Below are positions 35,161 to 43,271 of a stretch of DNA of 64,000 nucleotides, piece after piece. Below the pieces are notes generated by a model that was given only the letters and a program-made list of their open reading frames with translations, made no database searches and was not told the DNA's origin. How positions within the stretch are numbered: position 1 is the stretch's first letter; each line of letters opens with the position of its first letter. This stretch comes from a virus. The translations under genes and the position numbers were made by a program. The DNA is taken from positions 32,596 through 96,595 of the IMG/VR virus record IMGVR_UViG_3300031603_000002; one strand, 5' to 3'.

Positions 35161-35943
35161 ATGCCAGAAGGCGCAGAATGCAAGCTAATTGGTGAGTCTC
35201 TAGCAAAAATGGTGGGCCTTCGTCGCGTTACGTCGATTGAGCCTATCACAGGAAGATATACAAAAAAGCCAATCGAGGGTGTTGAGAATATTCTCGGTGC
35301 CAAGGTCGTTGGCATCGGTGTTAAGGGGAAATTGCTCTTCTGGATATTCGATAACGACCACTTTCTATTAAACACATTGGGAATGTCGGGAGCCTGGTCT
35401 TCTGAGCAACCAAAGAATACCAGAGTCAGCATTGAATTTGACACCGGTAAGCCTGTCTATTTTGCTGACCCACGAGGTTTTGGGACGCTGAAGGCGATTT
35501 ACGGGCGCACGGCATTCCTAAAGAAGCTGGAATCTCTAGGTCCTGACATGCTGACTGAGCCACCGTCATTGGAGGAGTTCACGGCAAGACTGGACACAAA
35601 ACCCCATTGGACAATCTGTAAGGCATTGATGGACCAAGGAGTCATCTCAGGCGTAGGAAACTACGTAAAGGCAGAATCCCTTTACCGAGCGACCGTGTGG
35701 CCTGGGACGACCGTCGCGGCGATGTCCGGCAAGGAAATCAAAGGATTGTATCATGCGATTCTCGGGGTTCTGCAGGAGAGCTACGATTTAGGCTTGAGCG
35801 GGTTGTACGGTAATCATGACAGGTTTCAAGTGTACGGAAAGAAAACTGACCCGTATGGGAACGAAGTGAAGAAAACAGAGTTCTCAGACAAGCGTGTGAC
35901 GCATTGGGTTCCTGCCGTACAAGGCGTTCAAAATAAAGTGTAA
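35161..35943 (+). CDS. Fpg/Nei DNA glycosylase with zincless finger
   Basis: 260 residues. MPEGAECKLIGESL gives the catalytic N-terminal Pro and Glu of the family. FADPRGFGTL is present, and the helix-two-turn-helix is ISGVGNYVKAESLYRA near residues 160-175. At the C-terminus, where Fpg has a four-Cys zinc finger, this has QVYGKKTDPYGNEVKK then TEFSDKRVTHWVPAVQ. The Arg is kept but all Cys are gone, as in zincless members such as NEIL1. It removes oxidised bases from DNA and has AP lyase activity. Stands after a tagged gene and before a GTGTAA-class promoter. Confidence 0.82.
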   Translation: MPEGAECKLIGESLAKMVGLRRVTSIEPITGRYTKKPIEGVENILGAKVVGIGVKGKLLFWIFDNDHFLLNTLGMSGAWSSEQPKNTRVSIEFDTGKPVYFADPRGFGTLKAIYGRTAFLKKLESLGPDMLTEPPSLEEFTARLDTKPHWTICKALMDQGVISGVGNYVKAESLYRATVWPGTTVAAMSGKEIKGLYHAILGVLQESYDLGLSGLYGNHDRFQVYGKKTDPYGNEVKKTEFSDKRVTHWVPAVQGVQNKV

Positions 35944-35966
35944 ACATCACAGATTACCATTATAGT
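35938..35966 (+). promoter_or_regulatory. GTGTAA-class promoter
   Basis: GTGTAA (35938-35943, spanning the stop of the glycosylase gene), 17 nt, TATAGT (35961-35966), followed by a GAGGAA ribosome site and the gene at 35991. Confidence 0.55.
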
Positions 35967-35990
35967 ATTGATATTACTTATGAGGAATCT

Positions 35991-36575
35991 ATGGAAAAGA
36001 CACCCGACTATGGCCACGCGCCGTCAAATTATTCTACCGAAGACACAACCTGGAAAAGGTACTGTAAGAAGTTGCTTCAAAGCACAACACAAAGACTGTC
36101 AAATCAGTTCCTAGACAACGTTGTCACGGAGTGTATTGTCACAAACGACGACCGGAGCATTAACTATTTCGATGAGGAAAAGTTTTTGAATCTCGCTGGC
36201 GAGTTTTTCGACAAGACATTTATTGAGGTTATAATCAACACCAATAGCGATCGCTTGAGCACAGCCAAAATTACATATGTGAAAGAACCCAAAGAACAGA
36301 AGGCTTCCTGGGAATTGGCGCTTTCGGCGGTCCAGAATAACGACAGAATAGTCAAGGGCGCCGCAGGTGCTATCGACATCGAAAACGACGAACGTTTCGA
36401 TGTCGACGGTATGGATCAGCTAATGGCAAGTCTTGAAGTCTTGTCAGCCCGTGACAAAGCAAAACGAAAAGAAAAATTCGGAACAGAGATTGACACAAGC
36501 AGACTCCACAAGTGTGGCGAAATCATGTGGCACGAAGGACCTAAAAAAGATGATCTTACGATCGAGGACAAGTAA
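35991..36575 (+). CDS. Hypothetical protein
   Basis: 194 residues, highly charged. N-terminal helical region, a middle with FIEVIINTNSDRLSTAKITY, and a C-terminal part with MDQLMASLEVLSARDKAKRK. First gene after a GTGTAA-class promoter, so possibly early. No family recognised. Confidence 0.55.
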   Translation: MEKTPDYGHAPSNYSTEDTTWKRYCKKLLQSTTQRLSNQFLDNVVTECIVTNDDRSINYFDEEKFLNLAGEFFDKTFIEVIINTNSDRLSTAKITYVKEPKEQKASWELALSAVQNNDRIVKGAAGAIDIENDERFDVDGMDQLMASLEVLSARDKAKRKEKFGTEIDTSRLHKCGEIMWHEGPKKDDLTIEDK

Positions 36576-36803
36576 ATGAAACTATCAGACAACAGCATTT
36601 CACAATTGGTACGGGTTTTGCAGCTCGCAATTCTCACCGGAACTGATGTAACGGACAACATTCGAATGATTCAATTCGTTGAGGAAGATGGATTCCTCGA
36701 GCTTGATGATGAGTATCTGTCGACGTTTGAAGACAATCTCACCAAACTTAGCGACAGCGGTGATGAAATCCGTGAAGCACGAGTTCCAAAGGACGCTAAC
36801 TAA
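36576..36803 (+). CDS. Small conserved phage protein
   Basis: 75 residues (KLSDNSISQLVRVLQLAILT, then TDNIRMIQFVEEDGFLELD). I recall this pattern from many unrelated phages as a conserved protein of unknown function. Starts directly after the previous stop; its own stop overlaps the next ATG. Confidence 0.55.
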   Translation: MKLSDNSISQLVRVLQLAILTGTDVTDNIRMIQFVEEDGFLELDDEYLSTFEDNLTKLSDSGDEIREARVPKDAN

Positions 36804-37171
36804 TGGCTGATCGTCTCAATCGTATGTTCGTGCAACAACGGGCATTTATCAAACTTTTGGAGGAGAAGCGAGGACATCCCTCGGCTCCACTTGATTTGAC
36901 TGATAAAAAGAATCAGCAATTCCTGAAGCATTTATCGCATGAGTGTATGAATGAGCTTTTTGAGTCGATCGCCCACCTGAAAAACACAAAGATTCATCGA
37001 GCGACGAATTTGCCTGATTTCAATCGTGAGGAATATAAGGAAGAGCTCAGCGATGTGTTGCATTACCTAATTGGCATCATGATCTATTCTGATATCGACT
37101 ACGAAGAAATCTTTGAGATGTATATGAAGAAAGGTGAAGTCAACGTGAAACGAATCGAAACAGGATACTAA
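36803..37171 (+). CDS. All-alpha NTP pyrophosphatase-like (MazG/dUTPase-2 superfamily)
   Basis: 122 residues, all helical. HLSHECMNELFESIAHLKN carries a metal-binding E-x3-E pair, and REEYKEELSDVLHYLIGIMI carries the second E-x2-D type helix; a third helix follows. This is the arrangement of the MazG/HisE/dimeric dUTPase superfamily. Likely hydrolyses a (d)NTP to the monophosphate, fitting the nearby ThyX-like and kinase genes. Substrate unknown. Confidence 0.65.
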   Translation: MADRLNRMFVQQRAFIKLLEEKRGHPSAPLDLTDKKNQQFLKHLSHECMNELFESIAHLKNTKIHRATNLPDFNREEYKEELSDVLHYLIGIMIYSDIDYEEIFEMYMKKGEVNVKRIETGY

Positions 37172-37399
37172 ATGCTATCGCAAAATGTAAAGCAGAGAAT
37201 CAGGGGTGCAGTAGCGCTTGGTGCCCAAATTGTTGGGCCAAAGCTGGTTCCAACAACAGCTCACCCGGTGAGAAACCCACATGCCCATTTGTGGCGAGAA
37301 ATCAAAACAAAAATGGGCAAATCATATTCTGAATGTGAAGACGCCGATGAGAAAGAAATCATGGAAGTCATCAAGTTCTATGTCGAAAACCCGCGCTAA
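37172..37399 (+). CDS. Small conserved phage protein
   Basis: 75 residues. The segment HPVRNPHAHLWREIKTKMGK then SYSECEDADEKEIMEVIKFY resembles a small protein I know from several phages, with no function assigned. Follows the NTP-PPase-like gene with no gap. Confidence 0.5.
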   Translation: MLSQNVKQRIRGAVALGAQIVGPKLVPTTAHPVRNPHAHLWREIKTKMGKSYSECEDADEKEIMEVIKFYVENPR

Positions 37400-37408
37400 A
37401 GAGAAATT

Positions 37409-38353
37409 ATGAAACTCAAGAAAATGCTGAAAAGGCAGAAGAAGTTTTCTGACTGCTTTTTCGATTCAAAGTCATTAACTGAAGCTGAAAAAATTGAGCT
37501 TCATAAAACCTTTTGCCTTTCGATGCACTCTGAGTTGTCATTCTTGGCGAACACGGTGCAATATCGAGATCATCGACCGACAAGCGTAGCGACCCATCGT
37601 GAGAACATTTTGTTCGAGACAATGGACGTTATGCGATATTCCATGGCGATGCTCAATTTGTGGGACTTCTCCATTGAAGAAATTGAGCATGCATTCAAGT
37701 CACGTGCAGCACATCTCGAAAATCGAAATGTAAAGAACATCGAAAGCTGGAATGGCAATCCCGTGATCATATGTGATATGGATGATGTCCTGACGCGGTT
37801 CCGCGAAGATTTCTATGGCTGGATAAATACAGCATACGACCAGGAATTAGATGAGAAATCAGGCGAGTATTACCTGAAGAGTACCGTTGAGGGAAAATCA
37901 AGTGATGCACTCCTTGCAGAATTCACTCACGGTGGGCATAATGAGGATCTAGGCGTTAACACTCATATGATTGCAGAACTAAAGCAACTTCATGATGCCG
38001 GCTACTGGATTCATATTTTGACAGCACGGCCATCGAGTAACCTGAAGTGCCTATATGAAACGTATGAATGGCTGGCAAAGCATGCCCCGTTTTTTGATTC
38101 TGTTTCATTGCAGTCAGAGAAATACCTCTGGTTGGCGAGCACCGAACCTTACAAGGCAGGACAGGTTGTATGCGCGATTGATGATTCGCCGAAACATGCA
38201 GCAGAATTTGCCCAGCACGGTATCCCAACACTGGTTCCAAAAAGGAATTACAACCGCTCAGTGTGGAAAAATGAGAACGTCACGTACTTCGATTGGGAGC
38301 GCGGATCGATTCAAAAATATGTTGCAGAATGCTTGAACAACATCGGCGCATAA
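37409..38353 (+). CDS. Fusion: NTP-PPase-like helices plus HAD phosphatase
   Basis: 314 residues in two parts. Residues 1-105 are helical with SMHSELSFLANTVQYRDHR and ENILFETMDVMRYSMAMLNL, like the dimeric dUTPase/MazG helices. Residues 115-314 are a HAD domain: motif I IICDMDDVLTRF near residue 120, motif II ILTARPSSN, Lys in YKAGQ and motif III CAIDDSPKHA. It could convert a (d)NTP to the nucleoside by two steps (pyrophosphohydrolase, then 5'-nucleotidase). I infer a role in shaping the dNTP pool; the substrate is not shown. Confidence 0.65.
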   Translation: MKLKKMLKRQKKFSDCFFDSKSLTEAEKIELHKTFCLSMHSELSFLANTVQYRDHRPTSVATHRENILFETMDVMRYSMAMLNLWDFSIEEIEHAFKSRAAHLENRNVKNIESWNGNPVIICDMDDVLTRFREDFYGWINTAYDQELDEKSGEYYLKSTVEGKSSDALLAEFTHGGHNEDLGVNTHMIAELKQLHDAGYWIHILTARPSSNLKCLYETYEWLAKHAPFFDSVSLQSEKYLWLASTEPYKAGQVVCAIDDSPKHAAEFAQHGIPTLVPKRNYNRSVWKNENVTYFDWERGSIQKYVAECLNNIGA

Positions 38354-38361
38354 GTTACTAT
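38333..38361 (+). promoter_or_regulatory. Sigma70-like promoter before the ThyX-like gene
   Basis: TTGAAC (38333-38338), 17 nt, TACTAT (38356-38361), then an AAAGGAG ribosome site and the GTG at 38398. Confidence 0.45.
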
Positions 38362-38397
38362 ATCTAAAGTTCGACAACACAAAAAAGGAGCACAATC

Positions 38398-39333
38398 GTG
38401 ACGGCTACAAGAGGATTCAAGGATATTGAGGTTACCCTATTGGACAGTGGAAACCCAGAACCATTCAAGATGTTTTGGAATTGGTACCGTGAGACATGGT
38501 ATTCACTTCGAAACCAGGAGTACGACCCGAAGAACCCTGAGCATCGTAAAGCATGTGAGGATGTGGTCGCAGCACGTGCTCTTCCGATTCCCCAGGAGGC
38601 CCTAAGCTTCCAGGTTCGTGTCGAGGGACTTAGTCGGGTTGGACTGGCACAATTCACAAGAGGCCGTATTGGGTGGGCCTATGTTGTGACGTCGCAAATG
38701 CCAGAGGCAATCGAGCATGCAGTTACGGTTCCAACCAATGTCTACGATTTTGGTTTTGGAGACGAGGCTGAGAAGTTGGTTGCAAAGTCACAGGAATTGT
38801 ACGACAAAATGCTTGAGGCAGGTATTCCTCCACAAGATTGTCGATACCTGACGATTCATGGCCAACAAACAAACCTCACATGTGTGGTCAACTTCATGGC
38901 CCTAAAAGGCTACTTTGCCCGCCGGTGTGAAAATGGTCTGACTGACGAGTTGAATTTGGTTGGTCGTAAGATTCTGTGTGAGCTGAAAAAGGTGCATCTC
39001 AATGCCGATGGAACCGACAAGGTCGTAGGTTCAGGCTGGTCTTTCTTGATGACTAAGCTCGAAGCGATGGGAGGTAATCGCCATTGTCTAAACAGCGACA
39101 AGGTTTTCGGCAATACGGGTCGTGCAGAGAGCGCAGGCCAATGGATTCCATCGCTTGTGAATGAAAACAACCTATGCGATTTTGATTTCAGCAAATCAGC
39201 GTGGTACAAAGAATTGCTTGAGTTACCAGACGAATTATTGTTCGCCGGTGAGAGAGAAATGATCAACGACTGGAAATCGATTGGTTTTAAGGGTCGTCTC
39301 AACAAGCTTGCAGGTCGCCCGGTGAGCAAGTAA
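38398..39333 (+). CDS. ThyX-like flavin-dependent thymidylate synthase family
   Basis: 311 residues, GTG start. The key segment LAQFTRGRIGWAYVVTSQM lies where ThyX has R-H-R-x7-S: the His is Gly. Downstream, CRYLTIHGQQTNLTCVVNFM, then FARRCENGLTDELNLVGRKI, matches the later ThyX substrate helices. It would transfer a one-carbon group to dUMP with FAD, or, given the changed motif, act on another pyrimidine. It is followed without gaps by a methyltransferase and a dNMP kinase, a set seen in phages that make thymidylate or modified pyrimidines. Confidence 0.65.
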   Translation: MTATRGFKDIEVTLLDSGNPEPFKMFWNWYRETWYSLRNQEYDPKNPEHRKACEDVVAARALPIPQEALSFQVRVEGLSRVGLAQFTRGRIGWAYVVTSQMPEAIEHAVTVPTNVYDFGFGDEAEKLVAKSQELYDKMLEAGIPPQDCRYLTIHGQQTNLTCVVNFMALKGYFARRCENGLTDELNLVGRKILCELKKVHLNADGTDKVVGSGWSFLMTKLEAMGGNRHCLNSDKVFGNTGRAESAGQWIPSLVNENNLCDFDFSKSAWYKELLELPDELLFAGEREMINDWKSIGFKGRLNKLAGRPVSK

Positions 39334-40382
39334 TGGCCGAGATATTGACGGCAGCTGATTTTGCAAGTTTCAAATCCCTAAAACAGGGCGGGTTCTCTAA
39401 CAAAGACCAGGATGCAATCTTGGCTAAGATCGTACAATATCTCAAACAAATTGATGGGTTCCCAAGTGAGTATCCATTGACAGGTCGTCCGTTTCCAGAG
39501 AACCCGACATTCAAAGACATCAGGTCGTTCGATGATGAATCGGTGCTGCTGTCAGAGAGTGGTTCAGCAGAAAATGAAGATTGGCATAAGGTTTACAACA
39601 AACCGTCGTATGTCCTGAATTCGTTCTGCTATTACCATTTTGGTTCAAATACGATGATGAATGCATTGATTAGTGCGTTCGGAAAGTTTGAATATATGCC
39701 AAAGGTGATTCTGGATTTCGGGGGCGGTTGTGGACTGACAACGGCACACTTGGCTAGGGCCTTTCCTGATACAGAGGTTCACGTTCTAAATAAGCCAGGT
39801 ATCCAGTTGGAGCTGGCGAAGAATTTTGCAGACAACATCGACAACATGTTCGCGCATGAGATTGATGATTATGACGATGAGATTCCTTTGAAGGCGGACG
39901 TTGTCGTGGCCCTTGATGTTTTCGAACATGTCTATAGGCCCCTCGAGGTCCTGGACAAAATTGTCACACCTGATTGCAAGTTCTTCGTTGAGAACACACC
40001 GTTCAAGACTCCTGGACTTGGACACTTTTCGTTGTTCGAAACGTATGGTCACCCATGTTCCAGGAGGGCATCTCGAAATACAGACCGGGATGCACTTCGC
40101 AAAGCGCTAAAAGACAATGTTTCAATCGATGAAATTATTGCCGCTGGAATTGTCCCGGATGTCAACATCTTATTCAATCACAGGATTCGTCATCACGGAT
40201 TTCATGATGGAGTTGTAAAGCTGTTCAATTCACGTCCAAAGGTTCATATCAATGCTGACATTTGTGAAGAAATTGATGAGAGAACGAAGGATTGGTCAAG
40301 GAATACTCGCCGCCTGATGAAAAATGGTTCCCTCAAGGCTGACTACCGAAAGAAGATGGAAGTCCCGGAGAATCTACAATGA
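39333..40382 (+). CDS. SAM-dependent methyltransferase
   Basis: 349 residues. Class I core: motif I VILDFGGGCGLTTAHLA near residue 125, an acidic second strand (TEVHVLNKP), and VVVALDVFEHVYRPLEVLDK (motif IV/post-I). No DPPY or PC motif, so it is probably not a DNA base methylase acting on polymer. Between ThyX-like and nucleotide kinase genes it may modify a nucleotide, a cofactor or a small molecule. The N-terminal 110 residues are a separate helical part of unknown role. Confidence 0.65.
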   Translation: MAEILTAADFASFKSLKQGGFSNKDQDAILAKIVQYLKQIDGFPSEYPLTGRPFPENPTFKDIRSFDDESVLLSESGSAENEDWHKVYNKPSYVLNSFCYYHFGSNTMMNALISAFGKFEYMPKVILDFGGGCGLTTAHLARAFPDTEVHVLNKPGIQLELAKNFADNIDNMFAHEIDDYDDEIPLKADVVVALDVFEHVYRPLEVLDKIVTPDCKFFVENTPFKTPGLGHFSLFETYGHPCSRRASRNTDRDALRKALKDNVSIDEIIAAGIVPDVNILFNHRIRHHGFHDGVVKLFNSRPKVHINADICEEIDERTKDWSRNTRRLMKNGSLKADYRKKMEVPENLQ

Positions 40383-40912
40383 GCCAGCAGATCGTGATAT
40401 TCGATGGTCCGGACAATTGTGGCAAAACCAATATGGCATTGGATTTGGCAAAGCGGACTCGCGTTACATACTTCAAAAACAAGGACGAACACAAATATTT
40501 CCTGTCAGATCCGTCGTACTTCAAGAACGCGATTCGCTATGTGGACACGTATTTCACATCTTACCTCGAGGCATCTGGCAATTCGGTCATTCTGGATAGG
40601 GCGTGGCCATCAGAGTACGTCTACAGTCATGTTCTGAATAGGCCAACAGACATGGCGGTTTTAGAGGCCTTAGATGCAAGGCATGCAGTGTTAGGCACGA
40701 AGATTATCATCCCATTTCGGACTGATTATTCGATGTGCAAAGACGATTATAAGATTGTGAATGACACAATCAAAAACATTCATGATAGGTATCATGAGTT
40801 TGCAGAGTGGTCAAAGTGTCGCACTCTGCTATTGAACGTAGACGATGAAGATCTCAGTCGAGAAATGGATGAAATCCTTCCATTTTTGGGTATGGCTAAT
40901 CTCACAAAGTAG
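40379..40912 (+). CDS. dNMP/thymidylate kinase-like protein
   Basis: 177 residues. P-loop FDGPDNCGKTNMALDLA near residues 8-24, DRAWPSEYVYSHVL like the DR(Y/F)xxS of thymidylate kinases, and a C-terminal helical part. Probably phosphorylates dTMP (or a modified dNMP made by the ThyX-like and methyltransferase neighbours). Overlaps the methyltransferase gene by 4 bp. The lid region is not clear. Confidence 0.7.
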   Translation: MSQQIVIFDGPDNCGKTNMALDLAKRTRVTYFKNKDEHKYFLSDPSYFKNAIRYVDTYFTSYLEASGNSVILDRAWPSEYVYSHVLNRPTDMAVLEALDARHAVLGTKIIIPFRTDYSMCKDDYKIVNDTIKNIHDRYHEFAEWSKCRTLLLNVDDEDLSREMDEILPFLGMANLTK

Positions 40913-40920
40913 GAAAATAA

Positions 40921-41118
40921 ATGACATTTCAAGAGTTGAAAAAAGAGAATATAAAAGGTGCGAAATCAATAGGCTATCATGTTTATCACGAATCACCAGA
41001 TTGTGTGATTTTGTGCAAGAACGATTTCGCGCAGGAGTGGATAGTCACCAATGAGGGCATTCTCGCAAATGGTAGGCCCACCACTGAAGTTGAGCGCACA
41101 TGGTTACGCAACCAGTAA
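40921..41118 (+). CDS. Small hypothetical protein
   Basis: 65 residues, alpha/beta (HVYHESPDCVILCKNDFAQE). AGGAAA upstream. No family recognised. Confidence 0.5.
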   Translation: MTFQELKKENIKGAKSIGYHVYHESPDCVILCKNDFAQEWIVTNEGILANGRPTTEVERTWLRNQ

Positions 41119-41126
41119 ATTACTTT

Positions 41127-41154
41127 TTTACATTTCTACAATAACAGATACTTA
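41127..41154 (+). promoter_or_regulatory. Promoter giving a leaderless RHH mRNA
   Basis: TTTACA (41127-41132), 16 nt, TACTTA (41149-41154), then six bases to the ATG at 41161. There is no Shine-Dalgarno site. It contains the ATACTTA form of the motif seen elsewhere. Confidence 0.5.
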
Positions 41155-41160
41155 TTAACC

Positions 41161-41337
41161 ATGAACAAAGCAACAATCAACATCGACAAAAACCTACACA
41201 AAAAACTGAAATTGCATTGTGCAATTCATGGTGTAAAACTAGGCACGCTCGTTGATAAGATTGTTGAGGGGTGGTTGGAAGATGCTGGTAGAAATAACGA
41301 GAGAGAACGGGATCCGCGAAGCGATTCTCAAGTGTGA
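41161..41337 (+). CDS. Ribbon-helix-helix DNA-binding protein
   Basis: 58 residues. MNKATINIDKNLHKKLKLHC is the N-terminal ribbon strand (alternating hydrophobic residues) and first helix; AIHGVKLGTLVDKIVEGWLE is the turn and second helix. This is a typical Arc/MetJ/CopG-type RHH dimer that binds DNA in the major groove. The last 18 codons overlap the start of the HNH gene at 41282, so it probably regulates that gene and its own promoter. Confidence 0.7.
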   Translation: MNKATINIDKNLHKKLKLHCAIHGVKLGTLVDKIVEGWLEDAGRNNERERDPRSDSQV

Positions 41338-42220
41338 CCAATGTGATGATACGTTCAGAAAAACGTTTGGTTTCACAAAAAGATTTCATTTTTGTTCAAA
41401 GAAATGTGTATACGCAGCCCAAAGAAAAGGCGGTGTGTCGTATGAACTAAGAAAGAAAAGGTCACTTGAAAAGCATGGTACAGAATTTCCGATGTCAACT
41501 GACGCCGTCAAAAACACCCGCAGAAAAAACGTTAGGGCGAAATATGGTGTCGACAGCGTGTTTCAACTTGAAAGCATGAAGGAAAAGTCAAAACAGACAT
41601 GCCTTGAAAAGTACGGTGTTGAGGTTTATTCACAGGTTGATGAGTTTAAGGAACGCATCGCAGCAACTAACATGACGAAATTTGGCTATGGATCTCCAAT
41701 CGAAAATCCTGACGTTTTGGCGCGCCGCCGTACAACAATGCTTCGATTGTATGGAGGTCGATCAACATTCGAATCGCCTGTATTGCGCGAGCGAGCAAAA
41801 CGAACATGCCTTGAAAGATACGGTGTGCCAAATATCGTTTATTCACCATCATTTATTAGTTCATCGATGGACAAAAAACTCATGAAAACCCATGGTAAGA
41901 CATGGCAGCAATACAAAGACGAGCTACCTGCAAATCACGATTATAGACGAAGGGTCGATCATGTAACGAGAATGCAGCCAATTCATTTGCTTCAAAACAG
42001 CGAAAAAAGAGGTGAGTATCACTTGGACCACAAATATTCAGTAGCAGAAGGCTTCAGGAATAACGTCCCAGTTGAAATTATCGGGAGCATTGCAAATCTT
42101 GAATTTATACCCGCGACTGATAACATGAAAAAGGGCGCAGCATGCTCTATTACTGAACAACAGTTACGAAAACTATACTATACTAATCTAAAGGAGAACA
42201 CAAACAATGAAAACACATAA
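41282..42220 (+). CDS. HNH homing endonuclease with repeated DNA-binding modules
   Basis: 312 residues from the ATG at 41282. The N-terminus has CDQC and FCSKKC (zinc site). Then come several copies of a roughly 30-residue unit: KHGTEFPMSTDAVKNTRRKN, KYGVDSVFQLESMKEKSKQT, KYGVEVYSQVDEFKERIA, YGSPIENPDVLARRRTT and RYGVPNIVYSP, a NUMOD-like array for DNA contact. The C-terminal nuclease is GEYHLDHKYSVAEGFRNNVP, then ANLEFIPATDNMKKG. A free-standing homing gene whose 5' end lies inside the RHH gene and whose 3' end overlaps the next gene by 14 bp. Confidence 0.8.
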   Translation: MLVEITRENGIREAILKCDQCDDTFRKTFGFTKRFHFCSKKCVYAAQRKGGVSYELRKKRSLEKHGTEFPMSTDAVKNTRRKNVRAKYGVDSVFQLESMKEKSKQTCLEKYGVEVYSQVDEFKERIAATNMTKFGYGSPIENPDVLARRRTTMLRLYGGRSTFESPVLRERAKRTCLERYGVPNIVYSPSFISSSMDKKLMKTHGKTWQQYKDELPANHDYRRRVDHVTRMQPIHLLQNSEKRGEYHLDHKYSVAEGFRNNVPVEIIGSIANLEFIPATDNMKKGAACSITEQQLRKLYYTNLKENTNNENT

Positions 42221-42662
42221 ATGCTATCTTGCAGCCGGCTGGTTCAATCCCATTCAAGCCCAGGAACTAGATAAACTCGAGTCAGTACTTGACACCCGAG
42301 CCGATTGGATTGACTTAGCATCACCACGCAGAATCTTTATTTGCCCGCCAAACGCGTCAAAGGAGGTTCAAGACTCTACATACCATGGTAACCTGAAGCA
42401 TATTCGTGAGGCAGATTTTTTGATTGCAAATACGCGCGATAAAGATTTGGGTACGATCATGGAATGCGGCTATGCCGCAGCACATAAAAAACCGATCGTT
42501 TATTTCTGTGACGGACTGCCAGCGGGCGCCAAGTTCAATTTGATGCTGGCAAGATCGGCAATCAAGGTATGCACCTCATTCGACGAGCTTAATGATTACC
42601 TCGACCGATGCCACACGGCAGGTGAGCTTTTGGAGGAGCCATATGACGCAGCAATCGAATAA
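42207..42662 (+). CDS. Nucleoside 2-deoxyribosyltransferase-like protein
   Basis: 151 residues. CYLAAGWFNPIQAQELDKLE is the first strand and loop of the NDT fold, YHGNLKHIREADFLIANTRD contains the base-binding Asp, and DLGTIMECGYAAAHKKPIVY contains the catalytic Glu (T-I-M-E-C-G). NDTs swap bases on deoxynucleosides; related proteins bind or cleave nucleotide signals. AAAGGAGAA lies upstream within the end of the HNH gene. Either pyrimidine salvage or counter-signalling is possible. Confidence 0.75.
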   Translation: MKTHKCYLAAGWFNPIQAQELDKLESVLDTRADWIDLASPRRIFICPPNASKEVQDSTYHGNLKHIREADFLIANTRDKDLGTIMECGYAAAHKKPIVYFCDGLPAGAKFNLMLARSAIKVCTSFDELNDYLDRCHTAGELLEEPYDAAIE

Positions 42663-42951
42663 TATAAAATTGACGTTGACGCCGTCAATCGTGAACCATG
42701 AAGCAACTGTAAACGGTGTTGATGTTTGGTCAATCAAGCGGGGCTATATGTATTGGAACATTGCCGAGAACAGGACTGAAAAGTTTGATCCGCCACAGTA
42801 TAAAATGTTGGGCCTTTATGAAAAGATCGATGCCGAATCAGAGTTTGCACGCTCAGGCCGAGCTCACACGGTTACAATTATCAACTTCCCATCATTTAAG
42901 CCTCAGGAGATGTTTTTCAAGAAAATTGCTGAGGATGAGCTGGGAGAATGA
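42643..42951 (+). CDS. Hypothetical protein
   Basis: 102 residues from the ATG at 42643 (TTGGAGGAG upstream). Beta-rich start (NIKLTLTPSIVNHEATVNGV). Overlaps both neighbours. No family recognised. Confidence 0.5.
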   Translation: MTQQSNNIKLTLTPSIVNHEATVNGVDVWSIKRGYMYWNIAENRTEKFDPPQYKMLGLYEKIDAESEFARSGRAHTVTIINFPSFKPQEMFFKKIAEDELGE

Positions 42952-43271
42952 TTCGCGGTACCTGCAAGGTTGGTGACTTAGTTTGGACGATCGGCCGAGG
43001 TATGCCGCATGCTGTTCGTCCTGGTTTGGTGACACGAGTAATAGCACCAACACACATCGAGTCGACATGGGATAAATATGAAGTCCTAGTCGATGGCCAG
43101 AAGAAAGAATTTTATGCAGAAAGCGTTTGTGAGTCAGAGGAGAAAGCTGAAAAGGTAGCTGTTGAATGCCGCCGCAACTCAGTCAGTCGTACAGGACAAA
43201 CATACCTTGAATCTGGTTTTGTTTATGCTCCGTATGTCCCGTTGGAAGTCACACCAACGCTGGTTGTTTAG
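42948..43271 (+). CDS. Small protein with GDLVW motif
   Basis: 107 residues. CKVGDLVWTIGRGMPHAVRP, then strands LVTRVIAPTHIES and KYEVLVDGQKKEFYAESV, suggest an SH3/KOW-like barrel. The opening closely matches the gene at 28855. It ends 4 bp inside the convergent ART-like gene. Function unknown. Confidence 0.55.
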   Translation: MIRGTCKVGDLVWTIGRGMPHAVRPGLVTRVIAPTHIESTWDKYEVLVDGQKKEFYAESVCESEEKAEKVAVECRRNSVSRTGQTYLESGFVYAPYVPLEVTPTLVV

